The notes beneath the pieces are model-generated. The model had not been told where the DNA came from and ran no database searches. It saw only the letters and a list, made by a program, of their open reading frames with translations. Below, in pieces: positions 12,511-23,394 of a DNA stretch of 64,000 nucleotides (within the stretch, counting starts at the first letter, position 1; every line of letters starts with the position of its first letter). This DNA is from Closterium sp. NIES-65 (lineage: Eukaryota; Streptophyta; Zygnematophyceae; Desmidiales; Closteriaceae). A program made the position numbers and the translations under genes. The stretch covers positions 1,844,001-1,908,000 of the forward strand of contig CANXME010002337.1 of NCBI GenBank assembly GCA_948144175.1, in the 5' to 3' direction.

Positions 12511-12524
12511 GACTCGTAATACCA
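12511..12524 (-). other. Element B primer binding site
   Basis: On the minus strand TGGTATTACGAGTC directly follows the LTR. It resembles the plant copia iMet site TGGTATCAGAGC but departs from it and from the TGGTATMRAGCAGG form of the relatives after the first six bases. Confidence 0.6.
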
Positions 12525-12661
12525 TGTTAGAATCTTAGAACAAACGAGAATGATGAAACTAGGCATGAGGGGGATACAAGTAGGAAACCCTAACAAAGTT
12601 GTACCCCCTAAGGCTAGACCCACTTTAGCCTACACAATATAAACATGTATAATATTTGACA
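12525..12661 (-). repeat. Element B 5' LTR
   Basis: 137 bp, partner of 5502-5638, with TG..CA ends. The primer site abuts it on the left. Confidence 0.9.
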
Positions 12662-13396
12662 GGTGGCGGCTCGGCAGCTCGGCGGCTCTGCGGCGGCTCG
12701 GCGGCGGCTCGGCGACGGCGGCGGCAGGGCCGATGAGGGGCCGCACAGAGCGGCGAAGGGGCCGCTGTAGGGCGGCGACGGGGCCGCATGAGGGCGGCGG
12801 TGGGGCCGCTGGAGGGCGGCGACTGGGCCGCTGTAGGGCGGCGACGGGGCCGCTGAAGGGCGGCGGCGGGGCCGCTAGAGGGCGGCCACGGGGCCGCTGA
12901 GGGGCGGCGGCGGGGCCGCTAGAGGGCGGCGACGGGGCCGCTGTAGGGCGGCGACGGGGCCGCTGAAGGGCGGCGGCGGGGCCGCTAGAGGGCGGCCACG
13001 GGGCCGCTGAAGGGCGGCGGCGGGGCCGCTGGAGGGCGGCGACGGGGCCGCTGAAGGGCGGCGGCGGGGCCGCTAGAGGGCGGCGACGGGGCCGCTTGGA
13101 GGGCGGTGACGGGGCCGCGAAAGGGCGGCGACGCGGCCGCGAAGGGCGGCGGGTGGGCCGCGGAGGCGGCGACGGGGCCGTGAGAGGGTGGCCGGGACGG
13201 AAGGGGCGGCGACGAGGCCACTAAGGGTGGCGACGGGGCCGTGAGTGGGGGCCGTGAGTGGGGCCGCTAAGGGCGGCCCGACAAGCCGCTAAGGGGAGGG
13301 CGGCCCACAGGACGCGCCTCGGTCAGGGGCGACTCGATCTCAGGGCAGAAAAAAAACTTTAGTGGTGGGCCCAAGGAAAAGTTCCCACTAGAGAAC
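12662..13396 (-). other. Element A leader, distal part with GC tandem repeats
   Basis: A tandem array of imperfect units of about 22-24 bp built on GGGCGGCGACGGGGCCGCT fills 12720-13260. On its minus strand it lies directly after the primer site region, where GGTGGGCCC (13364-13372) and the hairpin GTTCCCACTAGAGAAC (13381-13396) occur. No coding function is claimed, though the array is open in some frames. Confidence 0.8.
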
Positions 13397-13409
13397 CTGC
13401 TCTATACTA
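13391..13409 (-). other. Element A primer binding site
   Basis: Minus strand TAGTATAGAGCAGGTTCTC directly after the LTR. It is the TGGTATMRAGCAGG site of the relatives with a G to A change at position 2. Confidence 0.7.
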
Positions 13410-13536
13410 TGTGAAGAAATGAGGAATGAAATGAACTAGGAAATGAGTTGGGTACAAATATGAAACCCTAGAAAGCTGTACCCCATACTGTCTACCCCAG
13501 TACAGCCTAGAAAGACTATAGCATATATGTTCGACA
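13410..13536 (-). repeat. Element A 5' LTR
   Basis: 127 bp, TGTGAAGAAA to TTCGACA on the plus strand, with TG..CA ends. The partner LTR is outside the window. Confidence 0.85.
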
Positions 13537-15197
13537 GAATCATGCTGGGAATGTGGTTGGTTGCAGAAAGATGATGCGGCACAATGCGGCACAGTGCAGC
13601 TCCACTTGTTGCACGGGCGCGCCGCATGACTGCCCGCGCGATTCGCCAGGTCTATAAATATGGCAGTCGTAATAGCGATGCAGTGGGTACAAAACAGCAA
13701 ACTACACAGTCTTCGAGATAGAGTCCTATCCTAAACAAGCAGGAATGCATTCGAGACTCACAATATAGAACAAAAAAATACTAACACAAATGGTTACAAA
13801 TAGACGTTAAATCGTATAACAAGATCAAATAATTGACTAGGGATGAGTTTCATGACCGAGTCTCTCTATATTTCCAACAATATTCAATAATTTACCATAT
13901 CAGATACCTTAATATATTATGATTTGATCACCAAAATCAGCACGATTTTGTTCTCTCTCCTTGTTGAAATTAGCTAATTTTTTTAGAGGCACATATATGT
14001 GGTAGTATCAACCTTCCATACAAGATTCAGAGCGATCGTACCAGTGTAGCTTAGTATGTTCACAATTGCAACAATAGGCGACGTTGCTGAAGTTTGAGTC
14101 TGGTGTATGGAACAAAGCACAATTTAGTTATATCTACTTGTTGGAATGAGCCATTTTTTTGTGGGGCACATGTGTGTGGTATTAGCAACTTACCACATAA
14201 AACTCAAAGCGTGTTAACCAGTGTAGCATAGTTTGTTGACAACTACACCAATATGCAACGTTGTTGGAGTTCGAGGCTCGTGTATGGAACAAAGCACAAT
14301 TTTGTGATCTTTCATTGTTGGAATGACCTTATTTGTTGTGGGCCACATATATGTAGTACTAGCAACGTACCATATAAAATTCAGAGCGTTCGCACTATTG
14401 TAGCTTAGTCTGTTAATATGTGCATCGATAGGCGACGTTGCTCAAGGTTGAGGCGGGCGTATGGAACAAGTGGAGCCTACATAACTCCCCGTTATTCCAA
14501 ATTGCCTAATACTTCATCAGAATTTGCTACGAATAGTGAAACTTCAAGCATTGTGCATTAAGAGTAAAGTAGAATGTACAACATTAGCCGGTATCGTATT
14601 TGAATATTCGATTGCGATCGTACGGTGACACGATAGCTTGGCCTATATAATGATAGTTGCATTATATATTCCTGAGAGATCCGAGTAAGCACAGGATAAA
14701 CCAATATGGCAAATTGTTATATACATTGCCAGGATCAACTTCACATGACATACATATGAGTCTTACTAATCGATAAGTATATGTACTATCTTACTAGATT
14801 GCTATTCTCGGACCACATTGAGAAATTGTTGGATTCCTTCAGTATCGGGGTTGTGAATCCCAAAAGGTGCCAAACGAGCGAACTGCAATTTGGGAAGGAG
14901 TATGGGCGAAACGGGAGTAGAGTAACAACCGATGAACACGAAAAAGTACAGCTTCTCGAACTGCAGCATTTCCGTAGGTATGAATCGAAAACCAACCAGG
15001 CGCTGCCACGCAACCTCCACTGTGTTCCACTCGAGAATTTTGACGAGTCGCCCACCATGAAAGCAACAGAAAAGTAGGTTTGTCGTAACTCCTTCAAAAG
15101 CAACTTTCAAGCACCCGAATACAAACCTACCCCTCCAACCTCCTTGCTTTTCCACAGTGCTGCTGCTGCTGGCTGCTAGGAATGGCTTGATCAGTCA
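13537..15197. other. Non-transposon AT-rich island
   Basis: AT-rich sequence between elements A and C. It holds three 177-bp tandem units (listed separately). Reading frames of about 100 codons overlap at 14781-15155 on both strands but show no motif I recognise and no clear codon pattern. I do not call a gene here. Confidence 0.6.
13962..14475. repeat. Three tandem 177-bp repeats
   Basis: Units start at 13962, 14139 and 14316, each beginning TGTTG-AAT and containing a GGCACATATATGTGGTA-like segment and ending near GTATGGAACAAAGCAC. Spacing is exactly 177 bp twice. The units differ by perhaps 20-25%, so the array is old. The end of a further unit may precede 13962 (GCACGATTTTGTTCTCT). Confidence 0.85.
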
Positions 15198-15292
15198 GCA
15201 ATGAACACATTCGGAAGCAACACATTCGGTGGGTTGGGGGCATATCAATCGCCCCACCACCACCTTGCTTCCAACACACGCCACCTCCAACA
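15198..15292 (-). repeat. Element C truncated 3' LTR
   Basis: Matches the last 95 bp (plus-strand right end, ending CCTCCAACA) of the 551-bp LTRs at 36145-36699 and 39399-39949. Homology to those LTRs stops abruptly at 15198. On the right it meets the polypurine tract (minus strand CAAGGGGGAG). Confidence 0.85.
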
Positions 15293-15313
15293 CTCCCCCT
15301 TGCACCCAACCCA

Positions 15314-16705
15314 CTAGATGTGCAAACCAACATGCTCATAGCATGCACGGGATGGATATTTAGGGGGTGGTTCCATGAGAGATTCCGCGTGTTCATCATC
15401 ACCCTTGGTCGCGAAGCAAAATGCCGCGTCCTCCTTATCCGTCTCCCCAACGGCTACCGTAGCATAGTCGGCGTATTTGGAGGGAGGACGAACCTCACGA
15501 CGCTCGCGAGTCAAGGCCAATGGTAGGGAAGAAAGTGTGGAGGTAGTTGCCGCCTCGGTTGGTGACACCTCCACGACATCATCCACACTCTCCTCGTTGT
15601 TCTCTCCCCATCCATCTTCAGATTCCTTCTCCACTTGAGGTGAAACCTCACTTTCTTCAACCTCCTCTCGTGGCGGTAGGATGAAGGTGAGTTGTTGAGT
15701 GGGTTTCTCCTTTGACGGGAACTTGTCTTCATCGAAGACCATGTCCCGAGACGTGACAACGCACTTTTCACCCAAGTCCCACACTCGCCATGCACGCTCG
15801 TTTGGCGCAATTCCCAAGAAGATCGCCGCACGAGCCTTTGGTTGCAACTTGTGCCGAAGTGGATCCGGTACATGGTAGTAGCAAAGGCACTCGAAGGTGC
15901 ATAGGAGGGAAAGGTTCGGCTTCGTTCCGGTCCATGCTTCGAACGGAGTCATTCCCGGTAGCACCTTGGTTGGCAAGCGATTACGAATCCATGCCGCTAG
16001 CGCACTCGCCTCTCCCCACCACTCATTCCCAGGCTTGGAGTGTTGAAGAAGTGAACGAACGGCTTCCATCAATGTGCGATTAAGCCGCTCCGCCGCTCCA
16101 TTTTGTTGGGGTGTGTAGGGTGTTGTGACGTCGTGCTTAATGCCTTTGCTCTTCATCCATTACTCAAGCTCGTTGTTCACGAATTCGCCGCCACCGTCCG
16201 TACGAATACAATTGATCCACTTCTTGTCGTCGTCGCAAACATCGAGCGCCCACCCTTGAATCGCCTTGGCCGCATCTCCCTTAGCCTTCAAGAGTCGGGT
16301 CCAACACATCCGTGTCGCGTCATCGAGCATCACCAAGAGGAACCGCGCTCCTCCCTTTGATGCGCACCGCATCGGTCCACACACGTCCATGTGAACAAGT
16401 GCAAGCGGGTCCTTAGCGAGGGGTGAGGTACGGCTACCAAATGGCTTGCGAGCCATTTTTCCTTTGACACACGCGGCGCACACGCCCTTCTCGTCGTCGC
16501 CGGCGATCACGTCGACTCCCTTCGCAAGTCCTTTGTTGGCCACCTCCTTAACCGACTCGTAGTTGGCGTGCGCGAGTCGATTATGCCACGCCTTGAGGGT
16601 CTCCTTGGAGCCGAGCGCAAGGTTCGATGAAACCGCTCTCGGGTACGTCTTGAGTTGGTAGATATCTCCATTGAGAACACCTTGCCGAATTGTTCCCCTT
16701 TCCAA
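15314..16705 (-). pseudogene. Element C integrase (broken)
   Basis: Copia integrase. It has the zinc finger HNRLAH...CAAC, the core with MDVCGP, TDGGGEF and NGAAERLNR, and the C-terminal region with the ARAAIFLGI.P.ERAWRVWD segment. It ends in a Ser/Glu-rich stretch and RPPSKYADYATVA, where RT would normally begin; instead the frame stops at 15314 next to the polypurine tract. A TAA at about 16162 splits the core. The N-terminal part is in the frame 16160-16705. Confidence 0.85.
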
Positions 16706-17415
16706 AAGAGATTCATCTTCGCACCGTCGATGGTGGCGATCACGCCCTTCTTCGCAAGTTGCGGGACGGATAGAAGGTTCACCTTCACCCCCGGGACGTG
16801 ACGTACGTTCGTGACGTCCACCGGTCCGCTATCGATGATGAGGCGCGTACTCCCAACTCCAACCACCGGTAGCGATTCGTTGTTTCCGAACACGATGCTC
16901 GTGACGTCTCCCGGAGCGCCAATGTTGTTGAGGAGCAACACCGACTGCGTCATGTGTTACGTTGCGCCAGTATCGAGGAACCACGCGTCGCTTGGAGTTT
17001 CGTTCCCGTTGCCGGCCACTAACACGAGCGACTCCTTTGAATCATCGGCCTCGCCGGATGTCGTGTGCGCGTTGCCCTCTTGGTCCCGCGCCATCGATGG
17101 AGTCCAATCGCTCGGGTGCTTCCGACACTCACGCCAAAAGTGTCCCGGTTTGCGGCAATAGTAACACTTTCCGCGATGCTCGCTCCCACCGGATGATTTA
17201 TTCGTCGCACCCTTGCTCCACTTGGACTTTTTTCCGCAACTCCTTCCGGAGAACATGGCGGTCTCCACGCTCTCATTCGCGAATTGTCCGCGACTTGATT
17301 GCTGATAAAGAAGCGGACCGACCGCCATTTCCTTCGTCCAAGTGTCTTGCACGCTATCGAGTGTCGTAATCACCGTCGACCACTCTTCCGGAAGGCCGCA
17401 AAGCAAGGTGAGAAT
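16507..17415 (-). pseudogene. Element C gag C-terminus and protease (broken)
   Basis: Continuation of gag after the D insertion: LCGLPEEWSTVITTLD, then a CCHC knuckle (CYYCRKPGHFWREC, spacing C-x2-C-x4-H-x4-C) near 17130-17175, and an aspartic protease region with WFLDTGAT near 16957-16980. Compared with H, a 1-base deletion near 16687 shifts the frame before integrase. Confidence 0.85.
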
Positions 17416-17541
17416 TGTGAAAATAACGAGGAATGAGTTGACTAGGAAACATGTGGGTACAAGTAGGAAACCTAGAAGTGTTGTACCCTATAGTGTCTAC
17501 CCCACTACAGCCTAGATAGATCATAGCATATAAGTTTGACA
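17416..17541 (-). repeat. Element D 3' LTR
   Basis: 126 bp, TGTGAAAATAACG to AAGTTTGACA, identical to 24102-24227. Confidence 0.95.
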
Positions 17542-17758
17542 CACCCCCATAGGCAAAGTGGGGGAGAACAAAAGGTCACAAGACTAGTCAAGCAAAGCAC
17601 AGGAAGCTCAAGGTGGATCACAACGTCACCACACATTCCGAGCACAAGTTCAAGGCCAAAAGGCCAGTTCACATGCAGAATTATATATAAAGGTAAACAA
17701 GCAAGTGCAGGTATAGAAAGATCACAGTACAAGCAAGGTCAAGAAGTGAGCAAGTGAG
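17542..17758 (-). other. Element D 3' non-coding region
   Basis: Polypurine tract (minus strand CTATGGGGGTG) next to the LTR, and a small hairpin GGCC-AAAA-GGCC at 17654-17665, in the position equivalent to the hairpins in B, E, I and K. Confidence 0.7.
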
Positions 17759-17759
17759 G

Positions 17760-18188
17760 CCAAGTAGGCACAAGACCTAGCATCGTACAAAAGCGCTGAT
17801 GATCACAAGGCTGAAGTGCCTAGGTAAAGATATCAGCAGTGTTGGCCTCAAAGGCCACGTAAGCAAGGCGCAGCTGACCAAGCTGCTGCAGCTCACGAGC
17901 AAGGAAGTAGCGAAGAGCAATGTGCTTCGTTCTGTGCTCCAATCTGTGCTCCCGACACAAGGCCAGCATGGCCTTGTTGTCTACGTACAGAAGAGGAGGA
18001 GAACGAGGCAACTCTCCTAGGTCAGTCAGCACGTAGGTGAGCCAGCGTAGCTCCTGTGCAGCCATGGCCCCTGCGTAGATCTCAGCCTCACAGCTGGAGC
18101 CGAGAACAGAAGACGAGCAGGTAAACCACCGCAAAACAGAGCCGGAACCAAGGCTGAAGGTGTAACCCTGTGACGTCCACTGCATAGC
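17760..18188 (-). pseudogene. Element D RNase H (broken)
   Basis: Motifs SSCEAEIYAGAM, YVDNKAMLAL and ANTADIFTK give the catalytic Glu, Asp and last Asp of copia RNase H; the first Asp lies in HADASWAD just upstream in the RT frame. Two TAG codons near 18183-18190 (minus strand GGCTAGGCTATG) separate it from RT. Confidence 0.8.
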
Positions 18189-19510
18189 CTAGCCGTCAGC
18201 CCAAGAAGCGTCTGCGTGACCAGTGAGGACCACTGGACGCCGCCCTCCAAGCACGAGCCCCATGCCCGACGTACTGCACAAGTAGCGCAACACCCTCTTC
18301 GCTGCAGCCATGTGCTCACGTCTGTGTCTCCCAGGAGCAAAATAGCGCGCCAAGATGCTAAGAGGGTATGCAAGGTCAGGTCGAGTGCACGTCATCAGGT
18401 ACATGAGGCAGCCAACAAGCTCTGGGTACGAGCCACTCGGCTCTACGGACTCATCCGAAGGCAGAGCTGAGAGCGAGTGGCGAGTAGACAGAGGAGTGGC
18501 CTGAGGCGAGGAGTACGTGAAGTCGAAGCGCTGAAGGACCTGCTGCACCATGTGTGACTGAGTCAGGGTAATGGTGCGCTGTGCTCTGTCCCGGGTGATC
18601 TGCAAGCCAAGGTAGCTGCGCAGTTCACCCAGGTCTGTGCACGTGTGTCTCTTCTGCAGCTCGAACTTCATGTGGGCGAGTCTAGCAGTGTCAGCAGTAG
18701 CAAAGACCAAGTCGTCGACATACACGAGGATGTAGAACGGCGGCAAAGAGGTGTCGGTGCGTAGAAACAGCGACGTGTCGGCAGTAGAAGGAGCAAACCC
18801 AAGAGCCGCAAGTGTAGTCCTCAGTGTGTCGTGCCACTCACGGGGCGCCTGGCGGAGACTGTAGACTGGCCGCCGGAGGCTCCACTGGGTACCAGGATGA
18901 AACGACCTAGTGAAGCCAGGTGGGCGGCGCAGCCAGATCTCCTCGTGCAGGCTGCCCTGCAGGAAAGCAGTGTTGAAGTCAAGAGAGTGAAGCTCGTAGT
19001 CGCGCTGAGCGGCTATGTGCAGCAGCACCCGAAGAGTGGTCATCTTCGGGGTGGGAGAGAAGGTGTGAAAGTAGTCAACTCCCTGCCGCTGACTGAAGCC
19101 TCGAGCCACGTAACGCGCCTTGAAGACAGGCGGAGAACCCGGCGGCTGCTTCACCCTCAAAATCCACATGCCACTGACGATGTTCGCCCCAGGTGGGGGA
19201 ACCTCGTCGACATAGGTGCCTGTGGACTTCAACGAAGCCATCTCTGCGTCCATGGCTGACTGCCACTGAGAGGAGTAGGGACCCTCTATCGCCTCTGCGT
19301 AAGAGCGCGGAGTCGGGATGTCTGGTGCATCCGGGTCTCCCTCAGGGGCACTCAGCATGGACACAAGATGAGGTAAAGCAGGAGCAAAACACTGGAACTC
19401 CTCCTGCCTGTCCTCAAGGATGTGCGTGCTAAGAGCACACTCACCCCCGACGAATGGAGGACAGACAGACCTAGACTCAGCAACAAGACTAGCAGCGTAG
19501 TTTAGACGAC
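18189..19510 (-). pseudogene. Element D reverse transcriptase
   Basis: A 390-residue frame with the full copia RT: PRSYAEAIEGPYSSQW, IFRVK-like WILRVKQ, SPTPKMTTLR, LDFNTAFLQG, WLRRPPGF and the YVDD box near 18715. It continues through TCTRPDLAYPLS into the start of RNase H (HADASWAD). The domain itself is open, but both sides are interrupted: TAG on the C-terminal side, a stop near 19535 on the N-terminal side. Confidence 0.85.
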
Positions 19511-19532
19511 AGTGAGCAGCGAAGTCGACAAG

Positions 19533-20822
19533 CTAAGCAACTAAGGCAGACGCAGCAGTGGACTCAAAAGAAGGGTCAATGACAATAGTAGCCAAGAGAC
19601 ACGTGACAGTAGGACTAGCAGCACAAAGGGAGTCAGAGCCCAGGTCAGCAAGAGCAGGAAGAGAGGACTCTGAAGGTGACGGCAAGGGGACACGCAGTGG
19701 AGCAGTGGAAGGACGTTGTGCCATCTGGTGCGTGCCTGTGAACGAAGGAGGACGCGGACGCGGAACATGACGACTAGTGCGAACAGCACGAACAGGCGAC
19801 GCAGGATGAGACGCAGGCTCACGATGCTCCGGAAGACCTCCAGTAGGAGCAGTGTAGGGAGAAGGAGCAGGCAGTGGAGAGGCGGGCTGTAACTGTGACC
19901 CAGACTGGACAGGCGGCGGACACTCTAAGGAAGGAGACGGACCAGGAGAAGGCGGAAGACCAAGAACCTGCTCAAGGAGCGGAACGAAGTACGGCCGCGG
20001 CGCCTCCAGAACCAGCAGGAACAGCACCAGCACCCCCAGCGGCAGCACCAGCACCCGTAGCACCCCCAGCTGTAGTAGCGCTAGCTCTAGCACCCTCAAA
20101 AGCACCAGCTCTAGCAGCATCTCCAGCGCCAACACCCCTAGCAGCTCCAGCTCTAGCCGGACCACCAGAAGACGCAACAGCTCCAGCTCCAGCAGCTCTA
20201 GCTGCAGCAGCTCCTGCAGCACCTACCCCAGCAGCACTGCCAGCTCCAGCACCGCCAGCAGCTCCAGTACAAGGAGCACCCCCAGGCCCAGCAGCTTTAG
20301 TACCTCCAGTATGAGCACCTCTGGGACTCATGGCACCAGCACCCTCAGCAGCAGTAAAACCTCCAACCCAGCAGCACCTCCAGCTCCAGCAGCACGGCTC
20401 CAGCGCCGAGAAAACCACTTGCGCAGCTCCTGTGGAGAGGGTAGCTCCCGTCGGGACGAAGCACCCGAAGGACCTCCAGACCCAGTACCGCCAGACTCCA
20501 CACGAGTAGGCCCAGCACCCTCAGGCTCTGCACCCCCAATCTCAGCACCCCCACGCTCAGCACCCCCACACTCAGCACCCCCAGGCTCAGCACCCCCAGA
20601 CTCAGCACCCCCAGACTCAGCACCCCTAGGCTCAGCACCCCTAGTAGCATTAGCGTCAACAGCTACCTCGACAAGCTCGGCTGCGTCTACCTGGGACACA
20701 CCTGAGGGGGAAGGACCCTGAGGGGGAAGGGGGTCTACCGGGGGAGGACCTGGCGCGAGGAAGAGCGGCGGCGGGGGGAGGGGTGCAGTGCGGTAGGGGA
20801 AGAGACGGTAGTAAGGAACCAA
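19533..20822 (-). pseudogene. Element D IN-RT linker
   Basis: Low-complexity region between integrase and RT: GAESGGAESGGAEPGGAE repeats (15-bp units, 20520-20650), an LRKWFSRRWSR motif near 20410-20440, then Gly/Ala-rich sequence. Frames change near 20330. It has no known enzymatic role; equivalents are in all relatives. Confidence 0.75.
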
Positions 20823-20882
20823 CTTGTCAAACGTGACGTTCTGGGAGGACAGAACACGGCGCGAGGTGGGCTGGTAGAACTG

Positions 20883-21485
20883 TCAACCAGGCGCGTCAGG
20901 GGGGAAGCCAAGGAAGACGCAGGGAACAGCACGGGGGGACAACTTGTCCGTAGACAAGTCGCGGACAAACGCCCAAGATCCCCAAACCCGAAACGCAGAC
21001 GCATCGCCAAACTTCCCCGTCCACCGCATGGTAGGGGAGGTCTCTGGCAAGGAGACCCGGGGCTGAAGGTTGATCTGATGCGCCGCGTACTGAACCGCGA
21101 ACGGCCACAGAAAATGGGGAGCAGCCGCATGGATCATGGACGTACGAGTGACGTCCATGACCATGCCAATGCGGCGCTCAGCAATCCCATTTTGCTGTGG
21201 AGAGGCCGAAAGCGTGAACGTCTGGTAAATGCCCTGTGCACGACAGAAGGCTCGCAGAAGGTCAGAGGAGAACTCTCCGCCTCTATCGGAGTGCAGACGC
21301 AGAACAAGATTGTCCGAGCCGAAACTCTCTCTAAGATGGAGACGAGCTGCGCGGATCCAGTCGATCAACACCTCAGTGACCTCACCCTTGCTGCGCAAGG
21401 GGAAGACTGTGGTGTAACGCGAGTAGTCGTCAACGACCAGCAGGAAGTAACGCTCATGACCCTGTCCACGGACGCGGGCGGGGCC
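20883..21485 (-). pseudogene. Element D integrase core
   Basis: Frame with FPLRSKGEV, LHSDRGGEF (second Asp) and NGIAERR (Glu). The first-Asp motif lies at the upstream edge, where a stop (minus strand GTGTGAGGCCC near 21485) interrupts it: the DVWGP Trp codon is TGA here. A stop replacing Trp also closes the C-terminal end at 20883. Confidence 0.8.
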
Positions 21486-22277
21486 TCACACGTCCAGGTG
21501 AAGTGTCTCCAGCGGAGCCTCTGTCGGAGGAAACTCGGAGGAGTGAGGAGCGGCGCGGTGCCGCCCCTCGACGCAAGGAACGCAGGTAGGGGCAGGCCCC
21601 GGAGGAAGTGGAAGGAGGGACCGGGGGAGACCAGAGACAAGGACACGGGAGGCCATGCCTCGGAGACCAGGCAGGGAGGGGTGACCAAGGCGGTGGTGCC
21701 AGAGGAGAGTCTGGTGAGACAGGAGACGACACGAGCAGGGGGCAGACTCAGGACCAGACCTGGACGCTGCAGCAAACACCTGACCCGACGCAGCTACCTG
21801 ACCAGACGCAGCAACCGGAGGAGACTCAGTAGTCAGTGTGTACAGGCTCGACCCCGGCTGACGGGTAAACGTGGCCAAGTGTCGGCGCGTCCGAGCACAC
21901 GTGCAGTGGGTCACTCGCTGACTCGGAGGAGTGAACTGGTCAATCCCCCCATCCTGTAGATCAGCACCAGTCACCAAGTTCGTAGAGAACGAGGGGAGGT
22001 TAAGACCTGACAGGGTGCTAGAAGGGGCCGCCGGACACGGTAAGACAGTGGAGAATTGGGCAAGGACAGGACCCCCAGAGGGTTTTGCTAGGGAGACCGC
22101 AACTGGCCGACTAAGCGGCGTGAGTGTGGTGCGGTCTTGAAAGAAGGAGCGGGAAGCACCCGAGTCAAGGGTGAAGGTGTGTAAGGCGTGAGCCGACGTG
22201 GTACCTGAGAGAGCAGACTCACCAGCACCTGGGGCAGCAGGACTCACCAGCACCTGGAGCAACAGACGCGCTAGCAC
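21486..22277 (-). pseudogene. Element D protease and pre-integrase zinc finger
   Basis: A 263-residue frame with GAGESALSGT repeats, the aspartic protease box LDSGASRSFF near 22150-22180, and the pre-integrase finger HHRLGH...CVPCVEGRH near 21560-21690. It stops at the DVWGP region. Confidence 0.85.
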
Positions 22278-23394
22278 CTAGAGCAGCAGCCTCAGCAGCA
22301 CCTAGAGCAGCAGCCTCAATTTCCGGGTCAGGTGGAACACACATGTTACAGTCACCCTCATCACTAGTAGGCAATGCATACATGGCAGTGAGGATAGCAT
22401 CATAGTCAAGAGTATAGATATCTACCCTCAGCCTAAGCAGCTTCACCTAGTCGGGGAGCTCAACCGCGTCGCCAAACTCCGTACGCCAGGCGTCGCTCAG
22501 ACGGGCAAAGTAGCGGGACTCTGCGTGACCAAACGTTCCGCAAGGCTGACCAGTCCGAGCACCAGTGCGAATGACGTACGGACAGCGAGCAGTACCCCGT
22601 GACCCTCCACGCTGAGCGTACCACTCACAAAGCTGCTGGGGCGAAAGGACCCGCGCGCGAACTACGCTGCAGCTGCGCCTAGCCACTACGATTAGCTCCC
22701 GAACTCCTCACGCCACAACAACTCCCACTACGGCCACCCCGACAACCCCAAGTAGCGTACCACTCACGAAACTGCTGGGGCGTGAGGGACTCACGCGGAC
22801 GTCGTTGGAGTTGCATCTGGCCACTGCTAGGAGCAGCAGGAGCAGTGGTAGCCGCAGTAGCAGCAGCACTAGCAATAGCAGTACTCGCAGCGCGGCCACC
22901 CCTACAACCCCAACTAGCGTACCAATCACGAAGCTGTTGGAGGGTGAGGGACTCACGCGGACGGCGCTGGAGCTGCATCTGGCCACGCCACGAGCAGCAG
23001 TAGTAGTAGAAAGAGCAGTAGCAGCAAGGGCAGTTCTCACCAGTGGCGAGAAGGGCAGGCGTATGACGGCGCCAACGGCGAGGCCGCTACCACTGTAGGG
23101 CGAGGGCTCCGCGGCAGCTGCAGGGGCGGCTGCTCCAAGGGCGGGTGCTGCAGGGGCTGCTGCTCTAGGGGCGCCTGTTGCAGGGGCGGCTGCTCTAGGG
23201 GCGGCTGCTCCAGGGGCGGCTGCTCCAGGGGCGGCTGCTGCAGTGGCGGCTGCTCCAGGGGCGGCTGCTGCAGGGGCGGCTGCTCCAGGGGCGGCTGTTG
23301 CAGGGGCGGCTGCTCCAGGGGCGGCTGCTGCAGTGGCGGCTGCTCCAGGGCGCGGGTTAGGGCAGGGCGCCGTGGCAGGCAGGGGTGACGCCAC
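22219..23394 (-). pseudogene. Element D gag-position sequence: triplicated LREWY repeats and Ala-rich ORF
   Basis: Where gag should be, there is a knuckle-like CPYVIRTGARTGQPCG region (near 22530-22590), three copies of a unit with the LREWY motif (near 22625, 22765 and 22935; two end in WYA.WGCRGGR), and an alanine/proline-rich frame of 228 codons (22708-23394, beginning at a non-ATG codon) built of 15-bp GAAAP-type units (23100-23350). None matches the gag N-terminal domain of the relatives. It may be a replaced or collapsed gag. Confidence 0.65.

Larger units (their letters stand above)
5502..12661 (-). mobile_element. Element B: copia retrotransposon with a divergent gag
   Basis: Two 137-bp LTRs (TG..CA) at 5502-5638 and 12525-12661 differ at about 6 positions (roughly 96% identical). 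Flanks are GGCGG (5497-5501) and GGTGG (12662-12666), consistent with a 5-bp target duplication with one later change. The interior on the minus strand reads gag, protease, integrase, linker, RT, RNase H. All coding parts carry frameshifts or stops. B is nested in the leader of element A. Confidence 0.9.
1..13536 (-). mobile_element. Element A: Ty1/copia retrotransposon, cut by the window edge and split by element B
   Basis: Reading on the minus strand, the order is 5' LTR (13410-13536), primer site, GC-repeat leader, gag, protease, integrase, reverse transcriptase and the start of RNase H, which runs off the left edge. Element B occupies 5502-12661, inside the leader: the GGCTCGGCGG-type leader repeats stop at 5501 and resume at 12662. 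The gag-IN-RT order defines Ty1/copia. Gag and pol carry several frameshifts and stops, so the copy is dead. A faces GAATC at 13537; its left end is not visible. Confidence 0.9.

Noticed and set aside
12720..13320. Open frames in the GC-rich leaders (Pro/Ala/Arg-rich)
   Set aside because: They follow from GC repeats with few stop codons, are open in several frames, and differ between every copy.
14781..15155. Host gene in the AT-rich island (frames of 98-117 codons on both strands)
   Set aside because: Overlapping frames on both strands with no motif or codon pattern that favours one. Kept only as unannotated sequence.
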